64,000 nt of DNA from Deltaproteobacteria bacterium. Lineage in GTDB: Bacteria > Myxococcota_A > UBA796 > SXON01. Under the pieces are notes generated by a model. It was not told the origin of the DNA and did no database searches. It saw only the letters and a program-made list of their open reading frames with translations. The stretch covers positions 1-64,000 of the forward strand of contig CANLGL010000015.1 of the NCBI GenBank assembly GCA_947490345.1. The letters run 5' to 3'. The translations under genes and the position numbers were made by a program. Of this stretch, positions 27,573-35,788 are shown piece by piece (position 1 is the first letter of the stretch; every line of letters begins with the position of its first letter).

Positions 27573-28297
27573 TCGACCAGCCGGAAGGTGCAGGTGTGCG
27601 GCAGGCCGGTCACCCCGACCGGCGATTCCCCCAGACGGCCGGCGGCGCAGCGTACGCTCTCCCACGCTGAAACGCAGGCGACGTCGGCCTCCGCGTGCAG
27701 CGGCTTCACGACGCGGACATCGGCTACCCTCCCGTCCGCGCCGACGTCCAAAAGGATCTCTACCGAGCCGTGGACGCCGGCCTTGCGGATGCTCTCGGGC
27801 ACCGTGAGCGCCGGCTTCGGGCACTTCGGCGCCACGCTGGCCGCCGCCCAGGACACCGCTGCCTCCTCGGGCTTCATCGTCTCGGGTCCCGCCTTGGTGG
27901 TCAGGTTGGTCCCGACCCGCGCGGAGAAACCGCCGTTGGTGCCCGGCACCATGGAGTTGGGGTTGAGTCCGTGCACGCGACGCGCCGATTGGGTGGGCAG
28001 ATCGGGCGGCGGCGGGACGGGGTCGGGCTCGGCCGGCTCTACGCGCACCTGCACCTTTCGGGGCTCAGGCTTGGGTTTTTCGGGCTCCGCCGGCTTCGGC
28101 GGCTCGGCTTCGGGCTCGGGCGTCTCCGTGACCACCATCTCCACCCACCGCCCCACAGCCCCGGCAGGCGCGACCTGGATGAGCGCCAACAGCCCGCCAA
28201 GCCCGACGTGCACGCCGAGCGAGACCGCCCACCCTGAAATCCGGCCCCGACCGGGTTCCGCGCGATCCAAGGGCAACGCTCGCCTCCGTGCGCTCAT
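27569..28297 (-). CDS. tonB: TonB-like energy transducer
   Basis: 242 aa. One N-terminal membrane segment (GWAVSLGVHVGLGGLLALIQ), then a Pro/Glu/Lys-rich periplasm-spanning linker (residues about 55-100), and a C-terminal TonB-like domain with PESIRKAGVHGSVEILLDVGADGRVADVRVV, including a pair of Cys (CPKP, CTFRL) that could form a disulfide. It transmits proton-motive-force energy from ExbBD to the receptor encoded directly downstream. ATGA overlaps on both sides. Confidence 0.85.
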   Translation of the reverse strand: MSARRRALPLDRAEPGRGRISGWAVSLGVHVGLGGLLALIQVAPAGAVGRWVEMVVTETPEPEAEPPKPAEPEKPKPEPRKVQVRVEPAEPDPVPPPPDLPTQSARRVHGLNPNSMVPGTNGGFSARVGTNLTTKAGPETMKPEEAAVSWAAASVAPKCPKPALTVPESIRKAGVHGSVEILLDVGADGRVADVRVVKPLHAEADVACVSAWESVRCAAGRLGESPVGVTGLPHTCTFRLVE

Positions 28298-28743
28298 GGT
28301 GTCGCGACCGACCGCGGCGCGTCGCCGGGGAGCGGCACCGGATCGATGTTGATGGCGAACTTCGCCACCCCCTCCTGCTTGATCACGTCGATGAGCCGCA
28401 CCATCTCACCGTGCGGAACCGCGTGATCGGCCGCAAGCAAGCAGACCACGTCGTCTCCCTTGTCCGCACGAGCGGCGCGCAACGCCACCCGCAGGTCGCC
28501 CGCGGTCACGGGCTCGCCATCCAAGTACCACGCCTTCTTCGCGTCGATGGTGATCGCCAGGGACGTGTCCTCGGCCGTGGAGCCGGTCGCCGCATCCGGC
28601 AACTTGACTTCGATGGCCTGGCGCACGATGGCCGTGGCGGTGACCATGAAGATGATCAGCACCACCAGCACGATGTCGACGAAAGGCGTGACGTTGATCT
28701 CGGACATCAGCTCGTCGCTATCGCCGCCGAGGTGGGCCGCCAT
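28294..28743 (-). CDS. exbD: ExbD/TolR-type biopolymer transport protein
   Basis: 149 aa. The N-terminal membrane segment contains the family signature: MSEINVTPFVDIVLVVLIIFMV, with the Asp expected for proton coupling. The periplasmic domain (residues about 45-140) has the typical VCLLAADHAVPHGEMVRLIDVIKQEGV stretch. TGATG overlap with exbB upstream and ATGA with tonB downstream, so the stoichiometric complex is co-translated. Inner membrane. Confidence 0.9.
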   Translation of the reverse strand: MAAHLGGDSDELMSEINVTPFVDIVLVVLIIFMVTATAIVRQAIEVKLPDAATGSTAEDTSLAITIDAKKAWYLDGEPVTAGDLRVALRAARADKGDDVVCLLAADHAVPHGEMVRLIDVIKQEGVAKFAINIDPVPLPGDAPRSVATP

Positions 28744-29384
28744 CAGGCCTCTGCCGCGCCGCGGGGGGCACCCTTGTAGCGGCTCAACAAGAGCCGTCCG
28801 CGGTTTTCGACGCGCGCCAGCACCGTCTTGTTTTGCCGCTGGAAACCGTTGTAGGCGACGACTGCCGGAATCGCGACGAGGAGGCCCACCGCGGTCGAGA
28901 CCAGCGCCTCCGAGATGCCCGCCATGACGCTGCCCGCCGCCGACACATCGGTCAGCGACAGGTCGTGGAAGGCGCGGATGATCCCGAGCACGGTGCCGAA
29001 GAGCCCGATGAACGGCGCGTTGGAGCCCGTCGTCGCCAGCACCGCAAGCCCCCGATCCAGGCGAGAGCGCTCGGCACCCAGTGCCGCGGCGATCACCTCT
29101 TCGGCGGAGTCGGGGCCCCGCTCCTCGGCAGCGTCCAGTCCACTGGCAAGCACCCTGGCGGCGGGTCCCCTCGCCCCCTCCAACGTCGCTGCGAACGCGG
29201 CGGCATCACCGTCGCGGGAGAATCGCGTCAGCCCGGCGTCGGCCCGATCGTCGTCGCGGTCCCCCCACCAGCGGACGAGCCGCGCCGCGGCAACCGCCAC
29301 GCACAGCACCGACATCGCCACCAGGAGCCACATCACCCATTCGGCGCCCAACAGGGCAAAAGCAAGCACACGAGACTGGAGCAT
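28743..29384 (-). CDS. exbB: ExbB/TolQ-type (MotA/ExbB) proton channel protein
   Basis: 213 aa with three membrane segments (about residues 8-30, 105-130 and 150-175). The conserved MotA/TolQ/ExbB part reads LAVLATTGSNAPFIGLFGTVLGIIRAFHDL and GISEALVSTAVGLLVAIPAVVAYN. First gene of a six-gene operon running to 22868. The divergent M14 peptidase starts 37 bp upstream, leaving a very short promoter region. Confidence 0.9.
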   Translation of the reverse strand: MLQSRVLAFALLGAEWVMWLLVAMSVLCVAVAAARLVRWWGDRDDDRADAGLTRFSRDGDAAAFAATLEGARGPAARVLASGLDAAEERGPDSAEEVIAAALGAERSRLDRGLAVLATTGSNAPFIGLFGTVLGIIRAFHDLSLTDVSAAGSVMAGISEALVSTAVGLLVAIPAVVAYNGFQRQNKTVLARVENRGRLLLSRYKGAPRGAAEA

Positions 29385-29421
29385 CGGCCCGCCACCTTAC
29401 TCAACGGTGCTAGGAATGCCA

Positions 29422-30930
29422 ATGCCGCTGACCCGCGCCGAGTCCACACACTACGCCGAGACCTCCCGCCACGCCGATGTCATGGCGTTCATCGCCGCGT
29501 TGGGCGCGCGTCACGACCCCCGCCTCACCGTGACCTCGATCGGGACGAGTCCCCAGGGGCGGGACCTGCCGCTCCTGGTGCTCTCCGCGCACGGCGTGCG
29601 CACCGCCGCCGAGTCACGACGCCGGGGGCTCCCGGTGGTGCTCTTGATGTGCGGCATCCACGCCGGGGAGGTCGAGGGCAAAGAAGCGGCGTTGATGCTG
29701 GTGCGGCACCTGCTGGACGACGCTGCCGGCGACATGCTCGCCCACCTGACGCTGGTGGTGCTCCCCTTGTTCAACCCCGACGGCAACGACGCCATCGACC
29801 CCGGAAACCGGCGGCTGCACCTGCCGAAGCTGAGCGGTCAGCTCGGCCCCGACAGCGGCGTGGGCACCCGGGTCAACGCGGCGAAGATCAATCTCAACCG
29901 CGACTACCTGCGCGCCGAGGCGGTCGAGATGCGCCTGTGGCTGGAGCGGGTGTGGCAGGCCTGGGAGCCCGACCTCACCATCGACAACCACGCCACCAAC
30001 GGTTCGGTGCACCGCTTCGCGATGACGGTAGACATCCCACACGTCGGCGAGAGCGGCAGGAGCGAGCCGATCGCGTACATGCGTGAACGCCTGGTCCCTG
30101 CCGTGACGTCGGCGGTCAAACGCACCACGGGATTGGATTCCGGCTGGTACGGCAACTTCGTCGAGGACGAGCGCGTGCTCGACGCCGGCGGCGAAGCGAA
30201 TCCCGGCGCCCCGGTGGGCGAGGGCTGGATGACCTACCCGCACCACCCCCGCTTCGGCAGCAACTATCGGGGTTTGTGCGGGCGCATGGACCTGCTGCTG
30301 GAGGCCTACGCCTACATCCCCTTCCCCGAGCGGGTGCGCGTCGCCTACGCGTGGATGGCGGAGAGCCTACGCTACGTCGCGGAGCACGCCGACGAGGTGC
30401 GTGATCGGGTCGCGACTTCGCGAACGCCGCCGACTCAGATTGCGGTGAGGTACGGGCTGCAGCCCTTCGCCGAGCCGGTCGAAATCCTGACCCGCACCCC
30501 TCGGACCCTGGAGGGCGAGCCGACCCAGGTCACCATCCCCCATCTCGCCCGGTTCGTGGGCAACACCGTCGTCGACCGGCCCGCCCACTACGTCGTGGAT
30601 GCACGGGTCGCTGCGGTGTTACGACGGCATGGACTCCAGACGACGGCGGCCCACGGTGGGGTGGACGCCCGCGTTCCCGTGGTCGAGGGCTACGCTGAGA
30701 CCGGCGGGCGCGCCATCCTGGAAGCACGGGGCACTGGCGACATCCAGGTGTCCTGGCAGAACGTGTCGCGACCGACACCAGAAGGGTGGTTTTCCGTCGC
30801 GACCGACCAACCCCACGGGGCGCTGGCGGTCTACCTGTGCGAGCCCGAGAGCGACGACGGCCCGATCGAGAATGGCCTCTGCGATGCGGTGCCCCCGGGG
30901 AAGGAGCTGCCGATCTGGCGGGTGGGGTGA
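29422..30930 (+). CDS. M14-family zinc carboxypeptidase-like protein
   Basis: 502 aa from ATG 29422 (AGGA 6 nt upstream; ATG 29416 possible). The zinc ligands of M14 peptidases are visible: HAGE at residues 80-83 and the later His in DNHATNG. The first 250 residues form the peptidase domain (ESTHYAETSRHADVMAF, VVVLPLFNPDGND). No signal peptide, so probably cytosolic or non-classically exported. M14 proteins of this size are usually carboxypeptidases or cell-wall peptide amidases; the substrate cannot be read here. Followed 20 bp downstream by a PhoD-like gene with AAGGG before its ATG, probably one transcript. Confidence 0.8.
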   Translation: MPLTRAESTHYAETSRHADVMAFIAALGARHDPRLTVTSIGTSPQGRDLPLLVLSAHGVRTAAESRRRGLPVVLLMCGIHAGEVEGKEAALMLVRHLLDDAAGDMLAHLTLVVLPLFNPDGNDAIDPGNRRLHLPKLSGQLGPDSGVGTRVNAAKINLNRDYLRAEAVEMRLWLERVWQAWEPDLTIDNHATNGSVHRFAMTVDIPHVGESGRSEPIAYMRERLVPAVTSAVKRTTGLDSGWYGNFVEDERVLDAGGEANPGAPVGEGWMTYPHHPRFGSNYRGLCGRMDLLLEAYAYIPFPERVRVAYAWMAESLRYVAEHADEVRDRVATSRTPPTQIAVRYGLQPFAEPVEILTRTPRTLEGEPTQVTIPHLARFVGNTVVDRPAHYVVDARVAAVLRRHGLQTTAAHGGVDARVPVVEGYAETGGRAILEARGTGDIQVSWQNVSRPTPEGWFSVATDQPHGALAVYLCEPESDDGPIENGLCDAVPPGKELPIWRVG

Positions 30931-30950
30931 GCCGTTGATAGAAGGGATCA

Positions 30951-32552
30951 ATGGGCAAGCTTGATTTCTACGAGGCCGAAGATCGACCGTGGCCAAACCC
31001 GCGACTCACGACGGCGAGCATCGTGGGCCATACGACGCCGACCTCGACGCGGATCTGGGTACGGGTCGTGGCGCCCGGCGTGAATCACCTGTACGTGGGG
31101 GTGGCGAAGGTCGATTCGGCGCAGCGCCCGCGTCCGCTCGCCAATGCGATTCAGCTCGATGCCGGCGGGCAGTCCACGGTGCATCCCGGCTTTGTGGGCA
31201 GCCATGCCTTCGCCTTCCGTACGGACCTCACTCACGTCTTCGACGTCGCTGGCCTCCGCCCCGACACGACCTACTTTTATGCCCTCTTCCGCGACGCGGA
31301 CAAAAGGCCCTGGGAGATGGGCGCCATCGACACCCTCTCGTTTCGCACACCCGCCGAGGACCCCGCTGAGCTCAGCTTCGGCCTGTGCAGCTGCCACATG
31401 CCGTACAAAGGAGACAAGCTCCAGGATGTCTCGTTGTGGGACGCGCTCGCCGACGAGCTGCGCGATGCGCGGGCGGCGTACGTCGTGGGCATGGGGGACC
31501 AGGTCTACGCCGACGGCACCCCCAGCCTGGACATCTGGCGCTGGCTGCGGAAGGTCAAGAGCCTGGGGCCAACCGACGAAGACATGCGCAGTTGGTACCG
31601 GGACATCTACCGGGGGTACTGGGGCATCGCCGGCGTGCGCAAGGTCTTCCGATCGTTCCCGACCTACATGATGTGGGACGATCATGAAATCAAGGACGGC
31701 TGGGGCTCGTACACCGACGCGGAGCTCTCGGACGAGCTCGACCGCTTTTTCGAGTGGGAGGACCAGGCGGTCAACCTCGCCCTTGCAAACCGCATGCGCA
31801 GCGTTGCGGCGCAGATCTACCAGGAGTACCAGCACTGCCACAATCCCCCGACGCCGGCAGACATCTGGCACTACGCCTTCGCGGCGGGTCGCAGCGCGAC
31901 CTTCGTGCTGGACGGTCGGGGCCATCGACACTACGAGTCCAATGCCTCGACGAGCGTCCTGGGCCCGAAGCAATTGCAGGACTTGCGGGCGTGGTTCGAC
32001 CGGCTGGACGCCAAAACCCAGGTGGCCTTCGTCGTCTCTCCGGTACCGATCGTGCACCTCCACACCGGCCTGGTGAACAACGGGGCGCTCAACACCCTGA
32101 ACCCGGCCGGCATCGTCGACGACCTGCGCGACCAATGGGAGCACGCGTCCCATCACGCCGAACGGAAGCAGCTGCTGGACATCCTCTTCGCCTGGTCGCA
32201 TCGAACCGGCCGGCGCGTGGTCGTGCTCAGCGGCGATGTGCACGCGGGCACGGCGTTTCGACTCTCGGCCCCTGCCCATCCGAAGGCGCGCGTCCACCAG
32301 ATCACGTCCAGTGGCATCAGCTACGCGTCAACGCCGCCCGGGCTGGAGCTGGTGGCCGCCTCGACCGGCACGGTCGCCGGCGCGGGAGCAGTTCGATTCA
32401 ATCGCACCCTGGATCCCTTCACCCGAAACAACTTTGCGATCGTGCGCGTGCGCTTCGCGGCCGCCGATGGCGACCCTTGGGTTGCGGTCGACTTTTACGG
32501 TCGCGACCCAGGCGGGGAGGGCGTGCTGAAGCTACGGCGCCTGGAAATCTGA
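30951..32552 (+). CDS. PhoD-like metallophosphatase
   Basis: 533 aa. N-terminal Ig-like domain (residues about 15-130: SIVGHTTPTSTRIWVRV), then the PhoD/alkaline-phosphatase-D metallophosphoesterase core: SFGLCSCHMP, GMGDQVYAD (about 179), WDDHEIKD (about 241) and VLSGDVHAG (about 425). Known PhoD enzymes hydrolyse phosphodiesters and monoesters using Fe/Ca. No Tat or Sec signal is seen, unlike classical PhoD, so it may act inside the cell. Its 3' end overlaps the convergent DUF4870-like gene by 21 bp. Confidence 0.85.
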   Translation: MGKLDFYEAEDRPWPNPRLTTASIVGHTTPTSTRIWVRVVAPGVNHLYVGVAKVDSAQRPRPLANAIQLDAGGQSTVHPGFVGSHAFAFRTDLTHVFDVAGLRPDTTYFYALFRDADKRPWEMGAIDTLSFRTPAEDPAELSFGLCSCHMPYKGDKLQDVSLWDALADELRDARAAYVVGMGDQVYADGTPSLDIWRWLRKVKSLGPTDEDMRSWYRDIYRGYWGIAGVRKVFRSFPTYMMWDDHEIKDGWGSYTDAELSDELDRFFEWEDQAVNLALANRMRSVAAQIYQEYQHCHNPPTPADIWHYAFAAGRSATFVLDGRGHRHYESNASTSVLGPKQLQDLRAWFDRLDAKTQVAFVVSPVPIVHLHTGLVNNGALNTLNPAGIVDDLRDQWEHASHHAERKQLLDILFAWSHRTGRRVVVLSGDVHAGTAFRLSAPAHPKARVHQITSSGISYASTPPGLELVAASTGTVAGAGAVRFNRTLDPFTRNNFAIVRVRFAAADGDPWVAVDFYGRDPGGEGVLKLRRLEI

Positions 32553-32936
32553 GGGCGATCCGTCCGGCGCACCGATCTTTTCGAGCAGCGGAAAGCCTCG
32601 CCACTCGCCCTGGTAGGCCTTGTACGCCCCATAAAGCGGGACCAACCCCAGCAGCGACAGCGGTAGGTACAGAAGGCCGCCGATACCGCAGGTCAGCCAC
32701 GCGATCAGGCCCACCACGACGAAGAAGAAGCCGCCAACCACAGAGAGGGCCGCCTGACAGAGCAGCGCCTGGATGGCGTGGTACTTGATGAACGGCGACT
32801 TCTCCTGGTAGATGAGGAGCACGATGACCGGACCGATAAACCAGGAAAGGTAGACGCTGATGTGGGCGATGAGACCCCAGGTCTTATCGTCGTTGGAGGG
32901 AGGCTCTCCCCAGGTCAGGGTGTGGATGTCAGACAT
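32532..32936 (-). CDS. DUF4870-like small membrane protein
   Basis: 134 aa with three to four membrane segments. Signature: DDKTWGLIAHISVYLSWFIG, PFIKYHAIQALLCQ and LPLYGAYKAYQGEWRGFPLLEKIG-type ending, matching the DUF4870/Tic20-like family of unknown function. ATG 32936 lies inside the 3' end of the small upstream gene (8-bp overlap), implying coupled translation. Confidence 0.8.
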   Translation of the reverse strand: MSDIHTLTWGEPPSNDDKTWGLIAHISVYLSWFIGPVIVLLIYQEKSPFIKYHAIQALLCQAALSVVGGFFFVVVGLIAWLTCGIGGLLYLPLSLLGLVPLYGAYKAYQGEWRGFPLLEKIGAPDGSPSDFQAP

Positions 32937-33165
32937 GAATCAGGCCGAGGAGCAGGGTCGCGGCCACGGCCCGTGCGGGCGACAATCGCACCAACGCGAG
33001 CGCGGTACACGCGCCGTACAGCGCGGTGTGGGCGAGGATGTGCACCGGCTCGGAGTTGGCCGCGCGAGTCAGCCACGCGGTCTGGATCGGGGGGTGGCCG
33101 ACGCGGATCCACACGCCGCCGACGCTGATTCCGAGTCCCCAGAGGATGTAGAGGGAGGGTCGCAT
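32929..33165 (-). CDS. Small VanZ-like membrane protein
   Basis: 78 aa, two to three hydrophobic segments, with WLTRAANSEPVHILAHTALYG and a TALALVRL segment that faintly resemble the VanZ-like family (His-rich membrane turn). ATG 33165 is chosen because the frame upstream is GC-rich non-coding. Overlaps the DUF4870-like gene by 8 bp. Function unknown. Confidence 0.5.
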   Translation of the reverse strand: MRPSLYILWGLGISVGGVWIRVGHPPIQTAWLTRAANSEPVHILAHTALYGACTALALVRLSPARAVAATLLLGLIHV

Positions 33166-33257
33166 GGCGGCAGGGTAGTCGCTGGCGCCACGGCGGGGCG
33201 CCCGCGCAGGGCTACTTGCACCGAGGTTGCACCGCCGAGGGCGCAGTGCCGAGACGG

Positions 33258-33722
33258 TCAGTCGCTCCGCAGGGTCGCGGTGCCGGCGCAGAGGTCGGTC
33301 ATCAACTGTGCGATGACCTCCTTGGGAGGCCCGCCTGCGGGCGGCTCGCCCCACACGGTTGGCGCCACGTCCAGGACCACCTCGACCTTCGCATCCCACT
33401 TCACCTGGAGGTCGGAGAGCCGCAGCGTGGCGCCGCGTGGTGTCGTCCCGTCGCAGGCGACGAAGATGTCACCCCACATCGGCGACTCGGTGCGCAGGAC
33501 GAGCGGAAACTCGACCCACTCTGGGACCCCGATGCCATCGACCGCCGGCATGCCATCGGTGATATTGCCACACCCGTCGAGGGCGGAGTTTCGGGTCGAC
33601 CAGGTGCAGGCGCGGATGGTCAAGCCGGGCGGGGCATCGCCAGTGACGACAAGGAAAGCAGCCGGGCGACGGAGGTCGGGCAGCGGCAGCGGCAGGCAGG
33701 CGGAGAGCGTCAGAAAGAGCAT
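33258..33722 (-). CDS. Hypothetical lipoprotein
   Basis: 154 aa with lipobox LFLTLSAC (Cys 9), beta-rich mature part with four further Cys (RACTWSTRNS, DGCGN, VACDG, TDLCAG) suggesting disulfides. Family not recognised. Stands alone 17 bp after the end of vapC on the same strand, so it may be cotranscribed with the toxin-antitoxin pair or be independent. Probably outer-membrane anchored. Confidence 0.6.
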   Translation of the reverse strand: MLFLTLSACLPLPLPDLRRPAAFLVVTGDAPPGLTIRACTWSTRNSALDGCGNITDGMPAVDGIGVPEWVEFPLVLRTESPMWGDIFVACDGTTPRGATLRLSDLQVKWDAKVEVVLDVAPTVWGEPPAGGPPKEVIAQLMTDLCAGTATLRSD

Positions 33723-33739
33723 GGTGAGGGCGGGGCGGA

Positions 33740-34120
33740 TCAGGACAGCCGATAGGGGACCGTGATGCCCGGCTCACCCTCAGCGAAGTCCCTTGTGTTC
33801 CGGGTCGCGAGATCACGACCGTGAACGCGCGCGGTTGCGAAGATGATCGCGTCGGGTAGCTTGAGACGACGGACTCTCCGCAGAAGCACGGCTTCCTCGG
33901 CGACAGCGTCGTCGAGCGAAAACACTTCGAACGCCCCGAGGAAGGAGCGAACGGTCCGTTCCTCCTCCGCGCCGACCGCACCAACGAGGACCTCCATCCA
34001 GGTCACCTGGCTGATCGCGGCCCCGCGGACGCCTCGCACATAGTCGCGCGCGGCGCTGATCCCGGCGAGGGCGTCGATGAGAACGCAGGAGTCCAGTAGC
34101 GGGCTCAACGCCCGCCCCAT
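33740..34120 (-). CDS. vapC: VapC-family PIN-domain toxin
   Basis: 126 aa. PIN-domain acidic residues are visible: LLDSCVLIDALAG (first Asp), VTWMEVLVG (Glu), LPDAIIFATA (Asp), then LATRNTRDF. VapC toxins are Mg-dependent endoribonucleases, usually of tRNA or rRNA. ATG 34120; overlaps the antitoxin gene by 16 bp. Confidence 0.85.
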   Translation of the reverse strand: MGRALSPLLDSCVLIDALAGISAARDYVRGVRGAAISQVTWMEVLVGAVGAEEERTVRSFLGAFEVFSLDDAVAEEAVLLRRVRRLKLPDAIIFATARVHGRDLATRNTRDFAEGEPGITVPYRLS

Positions 34121-34335
34121 TCGGCGCGCAGTCGCTCCTGTTCCTCCAGGCCGTCGCGCACGCGCCCATTCCAGAGCCCAAACGCAGCGTCGATTGCCGC
34201 CAGCCGGGCCCCGTCATCATCCAACAGCTTCGCCACAGCACGCCTCACGGCCTCGGCGCGACTCACGCCCCGGGACGCACGCCAGACATCGAGGGCGGCC
34301 AGCTGGTCCGGCGGAAGTTCGATGATGGTTCGCAT
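34105..34335 (-). CDS. vapB: VapB-type ribbon-helix-helix antitoxin
   Basis: 76 aa from ATG 34335 (MRTIIELPPDQLAALDVW, then GVSRAEAVRRAVAKLL): a classic ribbon-helix-helix N-terminus for DNA binding, followed by a helical tail for neutralising VapC. An upstream ATG at 34356 or GTG at 34359 in the same frame would add about eight residues read from the operator-like sequence. Normally autoregulates the operon together with the toxin. Confidence 0.8.
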   Translation of the reverse strand: MRTIIELPPDQLAALDVWRASRGVSRAEAVRRAVAKLLDDDGARLAAIDAAFGLWNGRVRDGLEEQERLRAEWGGR

Positions 34336-34356
34336 GACGTCATCATAGTGCGTCAT
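34334..34356. promoter_or_regulatory. Putative VapB operator
   Basis: A perfect palindrome ATGACGTCAT (34334-34343) abuts the vapB start, and on the minus strand GATGACG occurs twice at 12-nt spacing (GATGACGCACTATGATGACG). Repeated half-sites directly over the start fit autoregulation by a ribbon-helix-helix antitoxin. The exact limits of the site are a guess. Confidence 0.4.
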
Positions 34357-34550
34357 CACGTCGGCTGCAAGTGGTGGGGGCTGCTAGAACAGGTTCGAAC
34401 TTTTTGCCTCGCCCCGAACGCCGAAGAACGCGGGCAATTCGAACGGTTCAACAGGGAGATAGTCGGTACGGACCTCGGGACGCGGGTGGCGCTGGGCCTG
34501 CCTGGACACGACGCCGTGACCCCCTGATCTCGTTGACGTCGACGACGGAC

Positions 34551-34566
34551 CGATCTATATAGATCG
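34551..34566. promoter_or_regulatory. Perfect 16-bp palindrome before a two-gene cassette
   Basis: CGATCTATATAGATCG reads identically on both strands and ends 2 bp before the ATG at 34569. It is AT-rich inside GC-rich DNA. It may be an operator, or include the -10 region of the cassette promoter. Between 34360 and 34550 I see no gene. Confidence 0.5.
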
Positions 34567-34568
34567 TG

Positions 34569-34952
34569 ATGCCCCTCCTGCCTGCCGGAAAACGAGTTCT
34601 GGTCGTCCTCTTCGTGCCGAGCGTCGAGCGGGACGGGCACGCGCCCGTGGATCAGGACCGATGGGTCGAACGCGCTCTTTCGCTCCTGGGCGAGGTGTTC
34701 GGCGGCGCCACGGCATACCCGAAGGCGCGGGGAATCTGGCGGGACGATGAGCGTGGAGGAGCCCTCATCCTCGACGAGCCCGTGGTTGTCCATGTCTACA
34801 CCCGCGCCGAGGTCATCGAGGACACCGGGAACCTCGCCAGGCTCGCGGCATTCTGCCGCTCGATGGGCCGGGAGACCAACCAGGGGGAGATCGGCCTGGT
34901 CATCGGCGATGAGTACTTCGCCATCCAAGACTACGGGGAGGACGTGCCATGA
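34569..34952 (+). CDS. Hypothetical protein, first gene of a two-gene cassette
   Basis: 127 aa, soluble, no signal. Motifs seen: GKRVLVVLFVPSV, FGGATAYPKARGIWRDDERGGAL, LARLAAFCRSMGRETNQGEIGLVIGDEYFAI. This pattern is familiar from a widespread pair of hypothetical proteins, but I know no function. The ATG is at 34569 (GTG 34566 also in frame), directly after a perfect palindrome. Stop overlaps the next ATG (ATGA). Confidence 0.6.
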   Translation: MPLLPAGKRVLVVLFVPSVERDGHAPVDQDRWVERALSLLGEVFGGATAYPKARGIWRDDERGGALILDEPVVVHVYTRAEVIEDTGNLARLAAFCRSMGRETNQGEIGLVIGDEYFAIQDYGEDVP

Positions 34953-35302
34953 AGCCAAAGTTGAACATGGACAAGATCGCCAGGGGGTTGCGAGCGGAGC
35001 GCCGTGGCGAGGTCCGGGCGACAGGCGGATACTTCGGGGCGCTGCAGCTCGTGGCCGAGGTGCGTGCGCGGTTCAAGGCGCCGGTCGGAGGCGGGCGGGG
35101 CACGGACCCGGCGTGGACGGAGCGTCGGCTTCTGCCGCTGGCGCAACAGACCCTGGCCCGACTCGAGCAACTCTCTGAGCAGCTCGGGAAGCAGGGCGTC
35201 GCCGCTACGCCGCTCCAGGTCGCGGCCCTCCTGCTGGAGCGTGCGGTTGGAGAGGTCGAAATCGGGGACGTGGCGGATCTGGCGCGGCATCACGCGTCGT
35301 GA
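34949..35302 (+). CDS. Hypothetical protein, second gene of the cassette
   Basis: 117 aa, basic at the N-terminus (KPKLNMDKIARGLRAERRGEVRAT), then GGYFGALQLVAEVRARFKAPVGGGRGTDPAWTERRL, and a helical C-terminal half. Companion of the protein upstream. The pair with a palindromic upstream site resembles the architecture of a toxin-antitoxin or small defence cassette, without homology evidence. Its stop is 28 bp from the stop of the convergent ORF at 35331. Confidence 0.6.
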   Translation: MKPKLNMDKIARGLRAERRGEVRATGGYFGALQLVAEVRARFKAPVGGGRGTDPAWTERRLLPLAQQTLARLEQLSEQLGKQGVAATPLQVAALLLERAVGEVEIGDVADLARHHAS

Positions 35303-35330
35303 CCGCAGCGGCTGCGGGCTGGGTGGTCGA

Positions 35331-35654
35331 TCAGAACAGCAGAGACCAGACGAGTTCGCGGCCCTCCGACGCGGTCGCGCGGGTCAGGAGGTCGCGCGCG
35401 GACTGCATGGCCTGCGTCCTCGCTGCATCTCCCCAATCGCTGATGAGGTCCATCCGGACCCAGAGCCGGGGGTCCTCTGACACGATCTCGAAGCCTTCGA
35501 CATCGGGCGCCTGATCGCCATGGAGCTCGCATGCGGTAAGCCAGCGAAGGGCATCCTCCGTTCGGTAGAACTGCTCTCCGCCGGGCGATACGCGCGCGGC
35601 TCCCGAAGAGGCCGTAGAACCTACCGAAGGCCGCAACCTGCCGCAGCCGATCAA
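35331..35654 (-). CDS. Small ORF directly downstream of tRNA-Val
   Basis: About 107 aa if started at TTG 35654, 3 bp past the end of the tRNA; no better start is visible, and any extension upstream would translate the tRNA. The distal part (residues about 35-107: YRTEDALRWLTACELHGDQ, GFEIVSEDPRLWVRMDLISDWGD) looks like a genuine protein, while the first 30 residues are doubtful. It may be the 3' remnant of a gene cut by integration at the tRNA. Confidence 0.35.
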   Translation of the reverse strand: MIGCGRLRPSVGSTASSGAARVSPGGEQFYRTEDALRWLTACELHGDQAPDVEGFEIVSEDPRLWVRMDLISDWGDAARTQAMQSARDLLTRATASEGRELVWSLLF

Positions 35655-35656
35655 GA

Positions 35657-35731
35657 TGGTGGGTGTGGCAGGATTTGAACCTGCGGCTCCTACCGTGTGA
35701 AGGTAGTACTCTGCCGCTGAGTTACACACCC
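35657..35731 (-). tRNA. tRNA-Val (CAC)
   Basis: 75 nt with encoded CCA. Acceptor GGGTGTG/CACACCC, D stem ACTC/GAGT, anticodon stem CTACC/GGTAG with loop TTCACAC (anticodon CAC), T stem GCAGG/CCTGC around TTCAAAT. All stems pair. Confidence 0.95.
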
Positions 35732-35788
35732 GAGGGACCGGCGCTTAATGCGGCGCCGGTTGGAGTCAAGCAGACGCTCCGCTCCCCG

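Noticed and set aside
28915-29421. Upstream extension of the M14 peptidase frame
   Set aside because: It overlaps exbB in antisense, and the family start fits ATG 29422 with a ribosome site.
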